Positions 22,001 through 33,909 of a stretch of 64,000 bases of DNA are shown piece after piece. Below the pieces are notes generated by a model that worked only from the letters and a program-made list of their open reading frames with translations, had not been told where the DNA came from and did no database searches. Both the position numbers and the translations under genes were made by a program. The DNA is taken from assembly GCA_950097015.1 (NCBI GenBank), contig CATNEN010000010.1:1070501-1134500 (forward strand), in the 5' to 3' direction. This DNA comes from Macrostomum hystrix. Lineage: Eukaryota; Platyhelminthes; Macrostomidae. Within the stretch, counting starts at the first letter, position 1; every line of letters begins with the position of its first letter.

Positions 22001-22814
22001 GCAGCACGGACTACTTATATAAACGACAACTTTGTAGTACGAGCATGGCAGGCATGCCCTCATCCCAAAATGTCCATAGAGATCCCTCAAGAAATTATCA
22101 GATATGACGGTTGAAACTCACTCTTCTGACATGCTGGTCGATTCTTTTGAGTGCAGCAAAGTCTGGCTTAAAAAGTTTGGGGTGGGAGGCTTGAGCTATT
22201 GGCTTCGGCACGTCTTCGACATTGGGCTCGACCTTGGACTCGACCTTGGGCTCGACCTTGGGCTCGACCTTGGGCTCGTCCTTGGGCTCGACCTTGGGCT
22301 CGACCTCGGGCTCGACCTCAGGCTCGACCTCGGGCTCGACCTTGGGCTCGACCTTAGCAACCAAATCCTCTGATCGAGTTGATTTCTCTGCAAGTTTCAG
22401 TCGCTTCTGGCTTGTCTCGCCCTGTCGTGAATTAAAAAAGACGAATTAAGAGAACCCTGAGTCAAGCTTTCTACTTCAAAGCGAGGGCTGGCGAGATCAA
22501 AATGAAGAGACTCAACCCTGAGTCATTGTTTAATTGCTTACAAGTTGTAATTTAACAAGTAAATGATTTTTAATAATACACTTAATGAAAGTGTATTTTG
22601 TGTTCCTCACCGTACTGACTTGCCGATCATTCTGTTTAGGCCTTGATAAAACTGACGTACTAGTGCTCAATGGTTGCAGGACAATTGGCTGAGTTCTAAG
22701 CTGCTTCGCGTCCAGCTGCTGTAGCTGCTGCTCTGCTTGGGGCTTTTCAACATTCTTAGGGTCAACTTGACCCAACGGAGCAACAGCCCGAGACTTGCTG
22801 CAGCAGCAACCCAT
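19063..22814 (-). CDS. KY/hillarin-type protein 3, Asp-to-Glu triad
   Basis: Five exons, 22814-22611, 22421-22122, 21721-21606, 21516-21397 and 21130-19063, join in phase to 935 aa. It starts MGCCCSK, a myristoylation motif with neighbouring cysteines suited to palmitoylation. Exon 2 encodes a charged VEPK/VEPE repeat, then PDFAALKRIDQHVRR, the helix before the core. Catalytic Cys235 (SVCEGYA) and His279 (SHAWN) are present, but the Asp position is Glu294 (FIESTWG). The last exon has three successive KY C-terminal repeat units. Two of them are near-copies at DNA level, 372 bp apart (around 19700-19860 and 20072-20230), so the tail grew recently by duplication. The family suggests a cytoskeletal or scaffold role; enzyme activity is doubtful. 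A palindromic MITE sits in the intron after exon 2. Confidence 0.85.
21762..21815. mobile_element. Palindromic MITE, copy 2 (in KY3 intron)
   Basis: Inverted repeats 21762-21777 and 21800-21815 (agatactataataact) match the termini of the element at 18426-18491. The centre is a short gttatta repeat. Confidence 0.6.
22205..22355. repeat. 12-bp coding repeat in KY3 exon 2
   Basis: About a dozen units of ctcgaccttggg type. On the minus strand they encode Val-Glu-Pro-Lys or Val-Glu-Pro-Glu, a charged proline-rich spacer between the acylated N-terminus and the catalytic-like core. Confidence 0.85.
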
Positions 22815-23479
22815 GGGAGCGACTATGCTTTGAGTGAGGCAATGTTCCGTCAAATCTCAGAAAGAATTATTTAACTCGCAATGATAAGATAGCGAGTTGC
22901 AAGACATCCTGCTGATACTGCCGCTACGTACTTTCGTGTCAGCCGGCGGAGCGCGGTTTGCTTGGTAAAAATTCTCTCCGAATTTAGGCTAATCTTGGCC
23001 AAGAAGTTGTCTTGGCAACCAGAACTAAAATGAGTCTCTTATCATTCTAGCACCTGTATCAGGCAGTCAGTCTAGTCGCCAACCCCAATACTTACTAGGT
23101 AACCCCAATACAATACTAGTTGACGCACCATTATCTATTTGAAAATGGGGAGAGCAGAGAACGCGTTCCTGTACTAATAGATTTTAAATTCATCGAAAGG
23201 TTTAGGCATTAGCAAAGCCATGATAGTGTGCTTATTTTCCGACAGAAATAAAATTCTAATAAAATACAGCGCTCAGTGAAGTGCTGTAGTGACTACTTAT
23301 CAATAGTGGCAGTAACATGCTCTTGAAAATTAAAATGAAAATAACGAATCACTGCGCTGTAAGCCTATACAGGCAAAAGTACATTTTAGCTTTTTTATCG
23401 TGCACCGAACAGTCATTACGGTCCAGTCATCAGTGTGAAGTCGAACCCAGAGTCCGACCTCCCGGTGCACTGACTGTGG
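22815..23479. other. KY3 upstream intergenic region
   Basis: No gene recognised. The part just beyond 22814 should hold the KY3 promoter. A duplicated ccccaata-cttactaggtaa word occurs near 23080-23115. The right end (about 23430-23475) shows weak likeness to the KY2 3' coding end near 11000-11045. Confidence 0.35.
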
Positions 23480-24280
23480 TGTCAGTGTATCCTCACCCTG
23501 ACTTTCAGAGTCTGCTCAACCATCTCAAGGAGATCAGAGCACTTCTGAGGTTCGCCGTCATCGGCAGACTGCAACAGCGCGGATGCACAGATGGGCTACT
23601 GAGCTGGCAGCTTCAGTTTGATCTCGCCAGCCCTCGCTTTGAAGTAGAAAGCTTGGCTTCGCAAGTCTTTTGAGAAGCCGCACCGCTCAGGACTACGGAT
23701 GATGCCATAGAAGCCATCGAAATCTGGAAATGGATCCAGCTTCGCATTCCTCAATGATATTAACTCATAAGATGCCAGCAGGTCTAATGTCATTGCTGTA
23801 ATATCTGTTGTGCCAAACACCTGCAGTGTCCAGCTTATTCCTCAGGTTGGCAGTCTGGTGGTTACTGTGGCCTTATTAGTTGCGTGGTTTAGAACGGTGG
23901 CTATGAGCTCGAATGGGTTCGGCTCAGTTGTGCCCATAGCAAAGAGTTCCTAAGAAGCATAATTATTTGGTGGTAGGACAGTTTCAGTGGCCTCGTTTGC
24001 GTGGTGATCCAATTGAAAATCAGCTCCTCGCTAATGCCGCGGTATCTTGCAATTTTGCACTTAATGCAGTCCCAAATGCCTTCCAGTTCCTTTGAACTGC
24101 AGCGTCACTTCGATATCCACGTCAATGAGAGCCTGCTTGTGCATGGGACCGGAGCTCAATGCTCAGAGCTCAGTGCTCAGAGCTCAGTGCTCAATACAGC
24201 CTCACAATGCCTGACCCGACTGTGGAAAGTGTTCAGATCGATCGGAGTCTCCAGGAGATGGCGCTACATGTATTGATTCT
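23480..24280 (-). pseudogene. KY-like pseudogene fragment (mosaic)
   Basis: The stretch 23490-23910 is nearly identical at DNA level to KY2 coding sequence at about 11310-11730 (GFYGIIRSPERCGF segment). From about 24070 to 24260 it instead resembles KY3 near 20690-20850 (the segment before TLKFKGTGK). Stops, an interrupting ctcagagctcagtg repeat at 24160-24190 and the loss of everything else mark it as non-functional. The order is that of a KY gene read on minus, so it may be the remains of a fourth gene. Confidence 0.75.
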
Positions 24281-27200
24281 TTAAGAACAGGACTTGCACT
24301 AGTAATTCTCTCAGGACTAAAAATAACAGACACTCCCTGCTGGATTACCATAATGTGCATTTAACATGTGACAATCTAAAATTATGTAAAAAAAACCTTG
24401 GCGCCTTCAGAACCTTCAGACAGCAGCAGACAGACTCAGGAAATATTCGTATCTGACTAATTGAGTTGATTATCGAGTAACTTTGAATTCAAGTTTTCCT
24501 GATGCGCTCGCAGCTCTACGGATGACCGTACAAGCTACGGTTTGGGAATTCGTCACTTTGTTCATCACTCTGTTCATCACTTTGGTGGAAGGAGTGCTTT
24601 TAATTGTCTGTGTGCAGCAACCGATTTCTTGCTATCTCTGGCACTCCAGAGTCAACACACGAGCCTGCAACATGGAGCCTGCTGGCGGAGAAGGCTGAGA
24701 AGCGGCTCCAGCCGCACCCATAAGGCAGGCTGGGCGGATGGGGGCGCCAGTGTTTGCGCAGCAACTCCCAGCTCCCGACTGCCGCTCTCCGGTTCCCACC
24801 GGACGTGACCGAGCGGTCTCTTACAGTCTTTCTCTAGTCCAAAAACTCCGTGCCCACTCCAGTTCTCGCCATCATGTCGTCAGCTGGGAGATTCAACGCC
24901 CGGGAGTATTCTCCCATCATTCTACCTCCCTATTCCACTCAGGCTGAGTGAAACCGGACGCCGGGTGAGCAAACATGCGCATACTCGCCTGAGCACAGCG
25001 CACTGAGCTCAAATCCTGAGCGGGCAGTTGAGTAGCTGAAAAGGCGTTCCCCGGAGAGCGATTCTGGACCCACTGTCCTGTGGCACTGCTCATGAGAGAG
25101 CTCCAATTTCTGCTGAGACTGAGAGTGGAGCAGCCTGCTACACTGCAGGAGCGATGCAGGGCAAAACAAGGCAACTGAAGGAATGCCCGAGTTATCGAGC
25201 CTCGATATTTATTCTTCTACTGTGAGCTCTAGTTGATCAAATATTGCGCAACAATGAAAAAATGCATTTGAGGATTAAATCTTAGTTGAGGTGGGATACA
25301 GGTAACGGCAGTTGCTATGCATAATTATCCTGTCATGCTGTTTCGCTCTCTTCTCAACGCAGAAGCTGCCTTCTCGAGAATAAAGGGACAAATGATTGAG
25401 GAGACAAGCCCGGTCGATCCGCTTACCTCCTAGAGTCAACAAGACGCGCGAGTTCACCTCAGCTAGCAAACTCTGCCTCTACCCGAGCCCGGGTGTTTGT
25501 CCAGCCCCACCCCAGCTTTCTCCTCCGCCGCGCCAACAATGAGAGCTGCCTGTTTGCAGTTGGCGTACAATCATTGCACAGCAGAGCAACAGCTGCTCCG
25601 ATCACTGGAGTGGTGTGGGAGCGAGCCTCTTCGTGCAGTTGAAATCCGAGTCCTCGTGCTGAGGCGCAGGAAAAGAGCTTTTGTCTGCCTTCCGTGGGAA
25701 AGCCGGGCCAGCTCAGGGTTTGAGGTCCCACTCGGGCCAGTTTGCAGTTTGCCAAATTACTTCAGGCAGCGCTTGGGCAGACACTAAACTCGTGCTCATC
25801 TTTATACGAGAGTCGCTTGGCCTTTATGGATTATGTAGATTAAGTACACAAATTGTGCGTCAATGCAAGGCGTTCGTGCAGAACGCATTCGCGTGTATTT
25901 GATCTACTCTCAGCCATAGTGAAAACTGCACGTTTTTCATGTCAACTTAAGTACAGTACAGCTAGTGATTAAACTTGAACTTGATTAGGAAAAAGAATAT
26001 ATAAAAAACATGAGCACTAATGTGGGTATTCGTCTGTCAGTGGGCCTTAAGACGATCAGTGGACTGGCTTATGGTAAGACTCGGCACAGCTGATGCTTTG
26101 GTAGCAGCGAAGCGTTTCTGCAGGGCTTCTATATGAGCCCGCGAGCTTGCTGTGTCTGTGGAATTTCAGCTATGCCAAAATCTTGCCTTCTGCCGGCACA
26201 CGCGCCAGTGTGTCACTTTGGTCCACAACAAAGTCAAGTCTAAGAACGCACAGGATAAGGCGGGTGCAGCCTCTGTTAGCTCAATTAGCTGAACTGAGGC
26301 CACGACAGAGTTGGAGGCTGGACAAGGCAGCTGGGTGAGGGCGATGAAGAAAGATAAATTCTGGCTTACCTCGGATGCATCTCCGCCAGCGAGCGTGGAA
26401 CCCTGGCGGACCAGGCGGCTGCAGTGCCGGAGCATTTTATACCCCATTGTGCAGGCCCAGGCTCTGTTCAGAGACCGTGGGGTGGGCGGCGCTCGGCTTT
26501 TCCCGCATTTCCGCCTTTTTTGCCGCGGCCCGCACTCGGCCTTGTATTAATAGCCTATTACTGGCCCCGAGCTGGCAGCGGAGCGCCTCCAGAGCTGGGA
26601 CCCCAAATCGGGACAAGCCCTTCAAAATAACAGCCGAGAAGGAGGGCTGCGAAGGTCTGGCCTGGCCTTCCTCCGCTTTGCTCGCTTTATTTATGGGGCT
26701 ACAGCCAGGCAGGGAGGGAGGGAGGCTGACTGTAAAGGGGGCTTGGGTGGAGGGCAGCAACGGGCCGATGTGGCCCAGTTCTGTGCCGGAGGGAGGCCAC
26801 ACACACGGGCACACACACGCGCGCACACACACATTTGCTATACACATCGGGCCTGAGCACCCTGCCTTGCATTTACTATAGCGAGAAGGTAAACTTACGT
26901 GGCTGGGAGAGAGAGGGGCCGGCCCTGTTGGGTCAGGATGGAGGGAGAGGAGGAGAGACAGGGAGTGGAGCCTGGGGGGCTTTCAAACTGATTGGAGGCC
27001 CGCGCATTCAATGCAACCAGTCCCCGAAACCGGCAAGCAGTTCTTGTGTTTGCCAAAAGAAAACAGTCTTCTTGCCTGTGAGCGCCATTTTTCTTCTTTT
27101 GCTTACAGCGGCAGCAGCAGGAGAGATGGGGAACTGGTGGGTGGGTGGGTGGGTCAGGTTGTGTTTCTGAGACCTGGTTGGAAGGCGAGCCATGGGAACC

Positions 27201-30003
27201 AGCGGGCCTGCGTTGATAAGGAGGCAAGAGAAGGCAGTTCGCAATCACCGCGCACCGGACCAGGCCCAATTACCTGTGCGCTGCTGCTCCTTTTGTGTAT
27301 CGAGCTGCGCCCGCCTCGTACAGTTCCGCAGCTCGCAAGGTGGGCCTCCTGAGCTTGGGCGGATCCGTGCAAGGCAGCGATCGAATGAGGCGCAGATCCG
27401 GGTGAGCCACTGTTCCTGGAGCCTAAAATCACTTTGCAATTCTGAAGCCCTCGGGGAAAGGAGAAATGGGCAAGTGGGGTGGAGGGCTCACGGACAAGCG
27501 AAAGGCTCCGCTATTGGGCCGAGCTTCCCAGGGCCTCGGCTTGGAGCGCCAGTGTTGACTCGCGACTTGGAGAGGCGGGGCCTTAATGGATTCGGAACTG
27601 CGGGGCCGCGGGGTCCGAGCAGTCCGGTCAGACGCCCAGTCGAGTGGCTCAGTGAATAGACGGCGGTGCCCAAATAGAAAGCCTGCTGACATGGCGTCTG
27701 GGCCGATATGCGAGCCCAAGTCAAACAGCACTTGAACCGCTGCGACACTGTTTGTAGCTCGGGGCCGGACGGTCGCCGGACCCCCCACGGCGCACCGGGC
27801 ATCCATGACCGCGCCGCCACCAATCCCTAAGAGTCGGAAATTAACAGAGCCCAAGCCGGCCTGACACACAGAAAGATGATGGCAGAGTAAATTGCTGAAA
27901 GTTAGAAGGCTGGTTGCACTGTCGCCCACAGCGCACACAAACTGACTCTAGCCAGCACACACACACACACACGCACACACGGCCAGTTGCCTAGCATTTA
28001 TCAGAATTTATCTCTCTGCCGGCACCGCAGCCCATCTTGTCTCTCTCTGTGCTCTGGATCCCGGCCTCGGCACTCAGATCCCAGTCTGCAGCATGCGTTA
28101 ACCTCGTCCCAAACCAGCCCCGCAAGCGGTTTCCAGGCAAAATCCCCCAACAAGAAAGCTTCCCCATGAACACCAGATTTAAAAAACGTTTCGGCCGCAT
28201 ACCCGCAGTAGGCCCCAGGTTTATTGCAAGCGGCGGATGCTGCCTTATGACCTGCTGAAATTGGTTTCGCAGATTCCAACAATTTCGCTGCGGCTGAGAT
28301 TTGCTAATATACACAAGGCGCGCAGAGCAGCTTGTCGGATCCTGAAAAGCGCCCACCTGTTGTAACGACAGAGAAAAGAGAAACGAGAGGAGGGGTGCCG
28401 ACGGCTGAGGCCGCTTCCCGGCCTCTAGTGTTGTCCGTATAAACAGTGGGCCTGGAATGAGGGAAATGTGGGAGAGGCAGAGACCAGATCCGAAACCTGC
28501 TTCGCACAAGGCGGTTGTTCACTCACACACGGGCAAGACATGCACTGCACACACTGCACCGGGGATAGTAATGCCTGCCATCTGGTAAAATAGCGGCGGC
28601 GGTGGCGGCGACAGAGTTTGAATAAACAGGCGGGAGAGACCTGTTCGCGTCTTTGGAAGGGCCCAGGATTGCATGCAGCCACCCTTTGTTTGCCCTCCGA
28701 CAGAAAAGGGGCCTCACGAAAGCCAACTTTCCCTGGACTCGCTTTCCTCTCTCCCCCCGCCGTCCTTCTCTTTCCGCAGCTTTTCCGCCAGTCAACAGCC
28801 CATCGAGCCCACATGGCTGGCAACTGCGGAAAGCAGGAGGGATTGGGGACTGATTTGTTTGGCCTGGCCCTCCCCGATTTCCCATTTGAATTTCACTAGG
28901 TAGGACTGTGGCACACGAGAATGACACCCCTGCGGGTGGCGCTGCAACTGCTAATCGCTTGCGACGTGGGCGGGCAGTTCAGAGCTGCGACCTGCCGAGC
29001 GGTCATGTCTTCATCTGCCTCTCACGCAGCAGCCCAGAAACCGCTGGGTAAGCTTTTAGCAACAGAGCGAATGCTGCTGGGGGTCATCTGGCTTCGCGAA
29101 TGAACAAACGACTAGACCGAGGTTCCTCGTGCAGCGGGTCAAGTGACAAGCACTCGGGACCAGGCCTTCCGACAGGCGGGGAGAATGATTGACAGGTTTC
29201 TCCGCAGCCTCAGCCGCTCTCCACTCCGCCTCCCCCGTCCTCTCCTTCACTCCGCGCGGAAAGCCGTCCTCAAGAGGTTCGAAGCGCACCGTCCCAGCGT
29301 CACTAGCGGCGGATGCGGTGCCTGGCAAGTGGGACTGCAGCCTTCGCCACTTCTTCTACAGACCCAGCCTCTCCCCATGCAGCCAAGGGGCGGGAGACAC
29401 TCGCAAGCTGCAGGGCCAATCAATGCGATCGATCGCTCGAGGGAAGCTCTGGGCCTGCGCACGGCCCGATTCAGACAGACGTCGCCTCTGGTTCTGACCA
29501 GCTCGATCGACACTCCGGGCCGGGCCTGCTTAATGCGCATTAAAAAAATAGTTTTCGACCCAAAGCCGCCACCCCCTCCATCCAATCTCTCAGAGGCATC
29601 GCTGGTCGAAGCCTCGCAAACTGGAATCTCCAAATGCAACTCGTCCTACATGCTTGTGCGATGCCGTTTCGGTCGCTGCAAAATAATAATCGAAGCAGAC
29701 AAAAAGTTGGTGCACTGGCGTTTTAAGGCCGAAAGTGCAGTACAGTTTGAGCAGTCTAAATGCTAAAACTGTACGCAAATAGACCGGAAATCTTGGTCCA
29801 AGCTCAGCTCATGCCATAGACAATACAGATTACTGTATTGTACACGCAGTTTTGAAGTATGCTTTGGTCTTCATCCATACAGCAGCTGGACATAAACTTG
29901 AAACTCCCACTAAAGAGCCCTTTAATATTGGCAAAGACAAACAGGGCTGCTCATAAAGAAGAAGGGAAAGGGAAAGCACACTAGACTAACACAGCGGTGA
30001 GGG
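24281..30003. other. GC-rich region without a recognised gene
   Basis: About 5.7 kb. From about 25.4 to 29.6 kb it is GC-rich, with CA/CG dinucleotide runs at about 26800-26835 and 27955-27985 and GGGT runs near 27140. Long open frames occur on both strands but overlap one another, have mixed composition and show no family motif, so they are left out. It could hold non-coding exons, promoters or introns of a gene not recognised here. Confidence 0.4.
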
Positions 30004-30153
30004 TTATGGCCACCGCAGTGGAAGATACACCCACCCCAACTGGTGTTTGACTAGCGGCAGGACAACAATGCCCGCCATGTTTAGCCAGCCCACCACCTGC
30101 AGATGAATATAAAGTACACACAGCGACAGGGCCACGGCAAACATTGACGCTGC
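30004..30153 (-). CDS. Possible terminal exon of a membrane protein
   Basis: Read on minus, an acceptor-like gtcttgcag precedes 50 in-frame codons ending at a stop. The peptide is strongly hydrophobic (MFAVALSLCVLYIHL, then NMAGIVVLPLV) and could span a membrane twice. No upstream exon or family was recognised, so this may be chance. Confidence 0.2.
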   Translation of the reverse strand, partial: AASMFAVALSLCVLYIHLQVVGWLNMAGIVVLPLVKHQLGWVYLPLRWP

Positions 30154-30326
30154 CTGCAAGACAAACATTGCTCATCTAGCAGCTCAGAGCTGGCACTTGG
30201 CAATGCTAAGGTCTTCGCAATACAAGCCGCAATGCTTTCTTAGGCAATCGAAACAGTTGCGTAAGGGGTTTATGATCAGAACGAGAAGCGATTTAAAGCA
30301 GCACAATAATAATAATAATAATTGTA

Positions 30327-30612
30327 GGAGGGCTGCTGGCTATGGCACACCTCTGCTGCCCATTCCGCTGGTTCCTGAACACAGTCACACAGGGCGTGTG
30401 CATCCGCCCTTCACTTTCTCATCGTCACGCAGTTTTAACTTTCACTGTGCCCTGGAGGTTGGCCCTCAAGGGTGTAAATTGCACGACAAGCCCCCAAGCC
30501 TTCTCACCGCGGCTGCGCCCCAAATAAATGTGGCCTCGCCGCGGAATCGAGCTCAGCTACGACCTTGGTGCGAGAGGCGAACGCCTTTTAGCGCTCTGCC
30601 ACTCACCCCGCA
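30327..30612 (-). mobile_element. tRNA-derived SINE, copy 2
   Basis: Same element as at 452-796, also on minus, with the tRNA-like head at about 30612-30530 (ggaatcgagctcag for the B box and gcgagaggcgaacgc for the middle on plus). Its 3' side ends in an (ata)n run near 30305-30320. It lacks a piece of the body present in copy 1. Confidence 0.7.
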
Positions 30613-30648
30613 AAAGCAGCACAAAGGCGAACTAACACATTGTAGCAA

Positions 30649-32745
30649 ATGTCTGTCTGTCAGTGTCTAATTGTGTCTGTCTGTCAGTGTCTAATTGTGT
30701 CTGTCTGTCAGTGTCTAATTGTGTCTGTCTGCCTGTGTCTAATTATGTCTGTCCGCCTGTGTCTAATTGTGTCTGTCTGCCTGTGTCTAATTGTGTCTGT
30801 CTGCCTGTGTCTAATTGTGTCTGTCTGCTTGTGTCTAATTATGTCTGTCCGGCTGTGTCTAATTGTGTGTGTCTGCCAGTGTCTAATTGTGTCTGTCTGT
30901 CAGTGTCTAATTGTGTCTGTCTGCCTGTGTCTAATTACGTCTGTCCGCCTGTGTCTAATTGTGTCTGTCTGCTTGTGTCTAATTGTGTCTGTCCGCCTGT
31001 GTCTAATTGTGTCTGTCTGCCTGTGTCTAATTGTGTCTGTCTGCCTGTGTCTAATTATGTCTGTCCGCCTGTGTCTAATTGTGTCTGTCTGCTTGTGTCT
31101 AATTGTGTCTGTCCGCCTGTGTCTAATTGTGTCTGTCTGCCTGTGTCTAATTGTGTCTGTCTGTCAGTGTCTAATTGTGTCTGTCTGTCAGTGTCTAATT
31201 GTGTCTGTCTGCCTGTGTCTAATTATGTCTGTCCGCCTGTGTCTAATTGTGTCTGTCTGCTTGTGTCTAATTGTGTCTGTCCGCCTGTGTCTAATTGTGT
31301 CTGTCTGCCTGTGTCTAATTGTGTCTGTCTGCCTGTGTCTAATTGTGTCTGTCTGCCTGTGTCTAATTATGTCTGTCCGCCTGTGTCTAATTGTGTCTGT
31401 CTGCTTGTGTCTAATTGTGTCTGTCCGCCTGTGTCTAATTGTGTCTGTCCGCCTGTGTCTAATTGTGTCTGTCTGCCTGTGTCTAATTGTGTCTGTCTGC
31501 CTGTGTCTAATTGTGTCTGTCCGCCTGTGTCTAATTGTGTCTGTCTGCCTGTGTTTAATTGTGTCTGTCCGCCTGTGTCTAATTGTGTCTGTCTGCTTGT
31601 GTCTAATTGTGTCTGTCTGTCAGTGTCTAATTGTGTCTGTCTGCCTGTGTCTAATTGTGTCTGTCTGTCAGTGTCTAATTGTGTCTGTCCGCCTGTGTCT
31701 AATTGTGTCTGTCTGTCAGTGTCTAATTGTGTCTGTCTGCCTGTGTCTAATTGTGTCTGTCTGCCTGTGTCTAATTGTGTCTGTCTGTCAGTGTCTAATT
31801 GTGTCTGTCCGCCTGTGTCTAATTGTGTCTGTCTGTCAGTGTCTAATTGTGTCTGTCTGCCTGTGTCTAATTGTGTCTGTCTGCCTGTGTCTAATTGTGT
31901 CTGTCTGCCTGTGTTTAATTGTGTCTGTCCGCCTGTGTCTAATTGTGTCTGTCTGCTTGTGTCTAATTGTGTCTGTCTGTCAGTGTCTAATTGTGTCTGT
32001 CTGCCTGTGTCTAATTGTGTCTGTCTGTCAGTGTCTAATTGTGTCTGTCCGCCTGTGTCTAATTGTGTCTGTCTGCCAGTGTCTAATTGTGTCTGTCTGC
32101 CTGTGTCTAATTGTGTCTGTCTGTCAGTGTCTAATTGTGTCTGTCTGTCAGTGTCTAATTGTGTCTGTCCGCCTGTGTCTAATTGTGTCTGTCCGCCTGT
32201 GTCTAATTGTGTCTGTCTGTCAGTGTCTAATTGTGTCTGTCTGCCTGTGTCTAATTGTGTCTGTCCGGCTGTGTCTAATTGTGTCTGTCCGGCTGTGTCT
32301 AATTGTTTCTGTCCGCCTGTTTCTAATTGTGTCTGTCTGTCAGTGTCTAATTGTGTCTGTCTGTCAGTGTCTAATTGTGTCTGTCTGTCAGTGTCTAATT
32401 GTGTCTGTCTGTCAGTGTCTAATTGTGTCTGTCTGTCAGTGTCTAATTGTGTCTGTCTGCCTGTGTCTAATTGTGTCTGTCTGCCTGTGTCTAATTGTGT
32501 CTGTCTGTCAGTGTCTAATTGTGTCTGTCTGTCAGTGTCTAATTGTGTCTGTCTGCCTGTGTCTAATTGTGTCTGTCTGCCTGTGTGCAATTGTGTCTGT
32601 CTGTCAGTGTCTAATTGTGTCTGTCTGTCAGTGTCTAATTGTGTCTGTCTGTCAGTGTCTAATTGTGTCTGTCTGCCTGTGTCTAATTGTGTCTGTCCGG
32701 CTGTGTCTAATTGTGTCTGTCTGCCTGTGTCTTATTGTGTCTGTC
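30649..32745. repeat. 24-bp satellite array, about 87 copies
   Basis: Units gtgtctaattgtgtctgtct plus gcct, with variants (gtca, ccgcct, gctt) at the last four to six positions. Being divisible by three and lacking stops in some registers, it leaves long false reading frames on both strands. No evidence of coding was found. Variants occur in repeated blocks, showing higher-order duplication. Confidence 0.95.
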
Positions 32746-32829
32746 TAACTCTATCTATGTCTGTTTGTCTTCACACATTAGCCAGTAGTTATGCAACTAT
32801 ACGAAATGAAAACAATCAAACAAATTGAA

Positions 32830-33456
32830 TTTTGGTTTTTACATCCCGTTTGCTGACAATTTTTGCATAGATCAATGTGCCAGTCACATTTTCATCTTTT
32901 TTTCACCACCTTTATGTTTAGCGATGCATCTTTTACATTATTATAACAACTTTGCTCGTAAATTTGTATTATAATAAACATACATAATATTAAAAAACTG
33001 TTTGTCTTTCAGTCTAATAAAAAAACATCAGGGTTATAAAGATACATAGCTGATAGAAAAAAGCTAAAACTTGATCATGAATATGCTGAAATGACCTCAT
33101 TTCGTACATACTACTAACGGCTTAAGTCAAAGGCTTTTTCAGGCATTTAAACATTTTTGGCCAATACGACAAGCAGATAATATTAACAGGCGGGCGACAC
33201 GGAGCTGAGAAAAAAAAAGTTACAAATCAGCAAAGCAATTGTATTTAAAGCATTGTTGCGCTGTAAAAACTAACGAAGCACAATGACTGGAATTGACAGT
33301 TTAGGAAATGACTTGGCTGGCTTGAGAGAAACTCAGGAACCAGCATTTGATCAATGCGAAATTAAAGTTCTGGCACCCAAGGTAAAATACGTTAAATAGG
33401 CGAAATTCCGATTACCGGCTGTGGCCATATTCGCCAAGCATGTCTGTAGCGTGGCA
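32830..33456. other. AT-rich intergenic region
   Basis: No gene or repeat recognised between the 24-bp and 32-bp arrays. Confidence 0.4.
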
Positions 33457-33792
33457 CTGAAGCACTGAGGGAGTGAGTCTAGGACATCCTGAAGCACTGG
33501 TGTCTTCACTGGTGAGCACAGGGAGAGTGAGTCTAGGACACCCTGAAGCACAGGGGGAGTGAGTCTAGGACACCCTGAAGCACAGGGGGAGTGAGTCTAG
33601 GACACCCTGAAGCACAGGGGGAGTGAGTCTAGGACACCCTGAAGCACTGGTGGAGTGAGTCTAGCACATCCTGAAGCACTGGTGGAGTGAGTCTAGCACA
33701 TCCTGAAGCACTGGTGGAGTGAGTCTAGCACATCCTGAAGCACTGGTGGAGTGAGTCTAGCACATCCTGAAGCACAGGGGGAGTGAATCTAA
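33457..33792. repeat. 32-bp minisatellite, about 10 copies
   Basis: Tandem units of gtgagtctaggacaccctga plus agcacaggggga with small changes (ctagcacatcctg; actggtgga). It ends about 120 bp beyond the stop codon of the minus-strand acetoacetyl-CoA synthetase gene. Confidence 0.9.
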
Positions 33793-33909
33793 AGCACTAT
33801 TGTGGTGGTGGTTGTGGTGGCACCATGAAGTACAAGCGGTTGAACAGAAGGAACCATGTGTTTGTTCTAACCAACTCAAAGTAAAAAATCAATGATGTGC
33901 AACCTGTGC

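Noticed and set aside
22222-22449. Plus-strand Gly-Ser-Thr-Leu repeat frame.
   Set aside because: Shadow of the minus-strand VEPK repeat in KY3 exon 2, which has proper splice sites and phase.
30649-32828. Open frames of about 700 codons on plus and about 400 on minus.
   Set aside because: They follow from a 24-bp satellite lacking stops; the product would be pure short repeats in several frames and no gene context exists.
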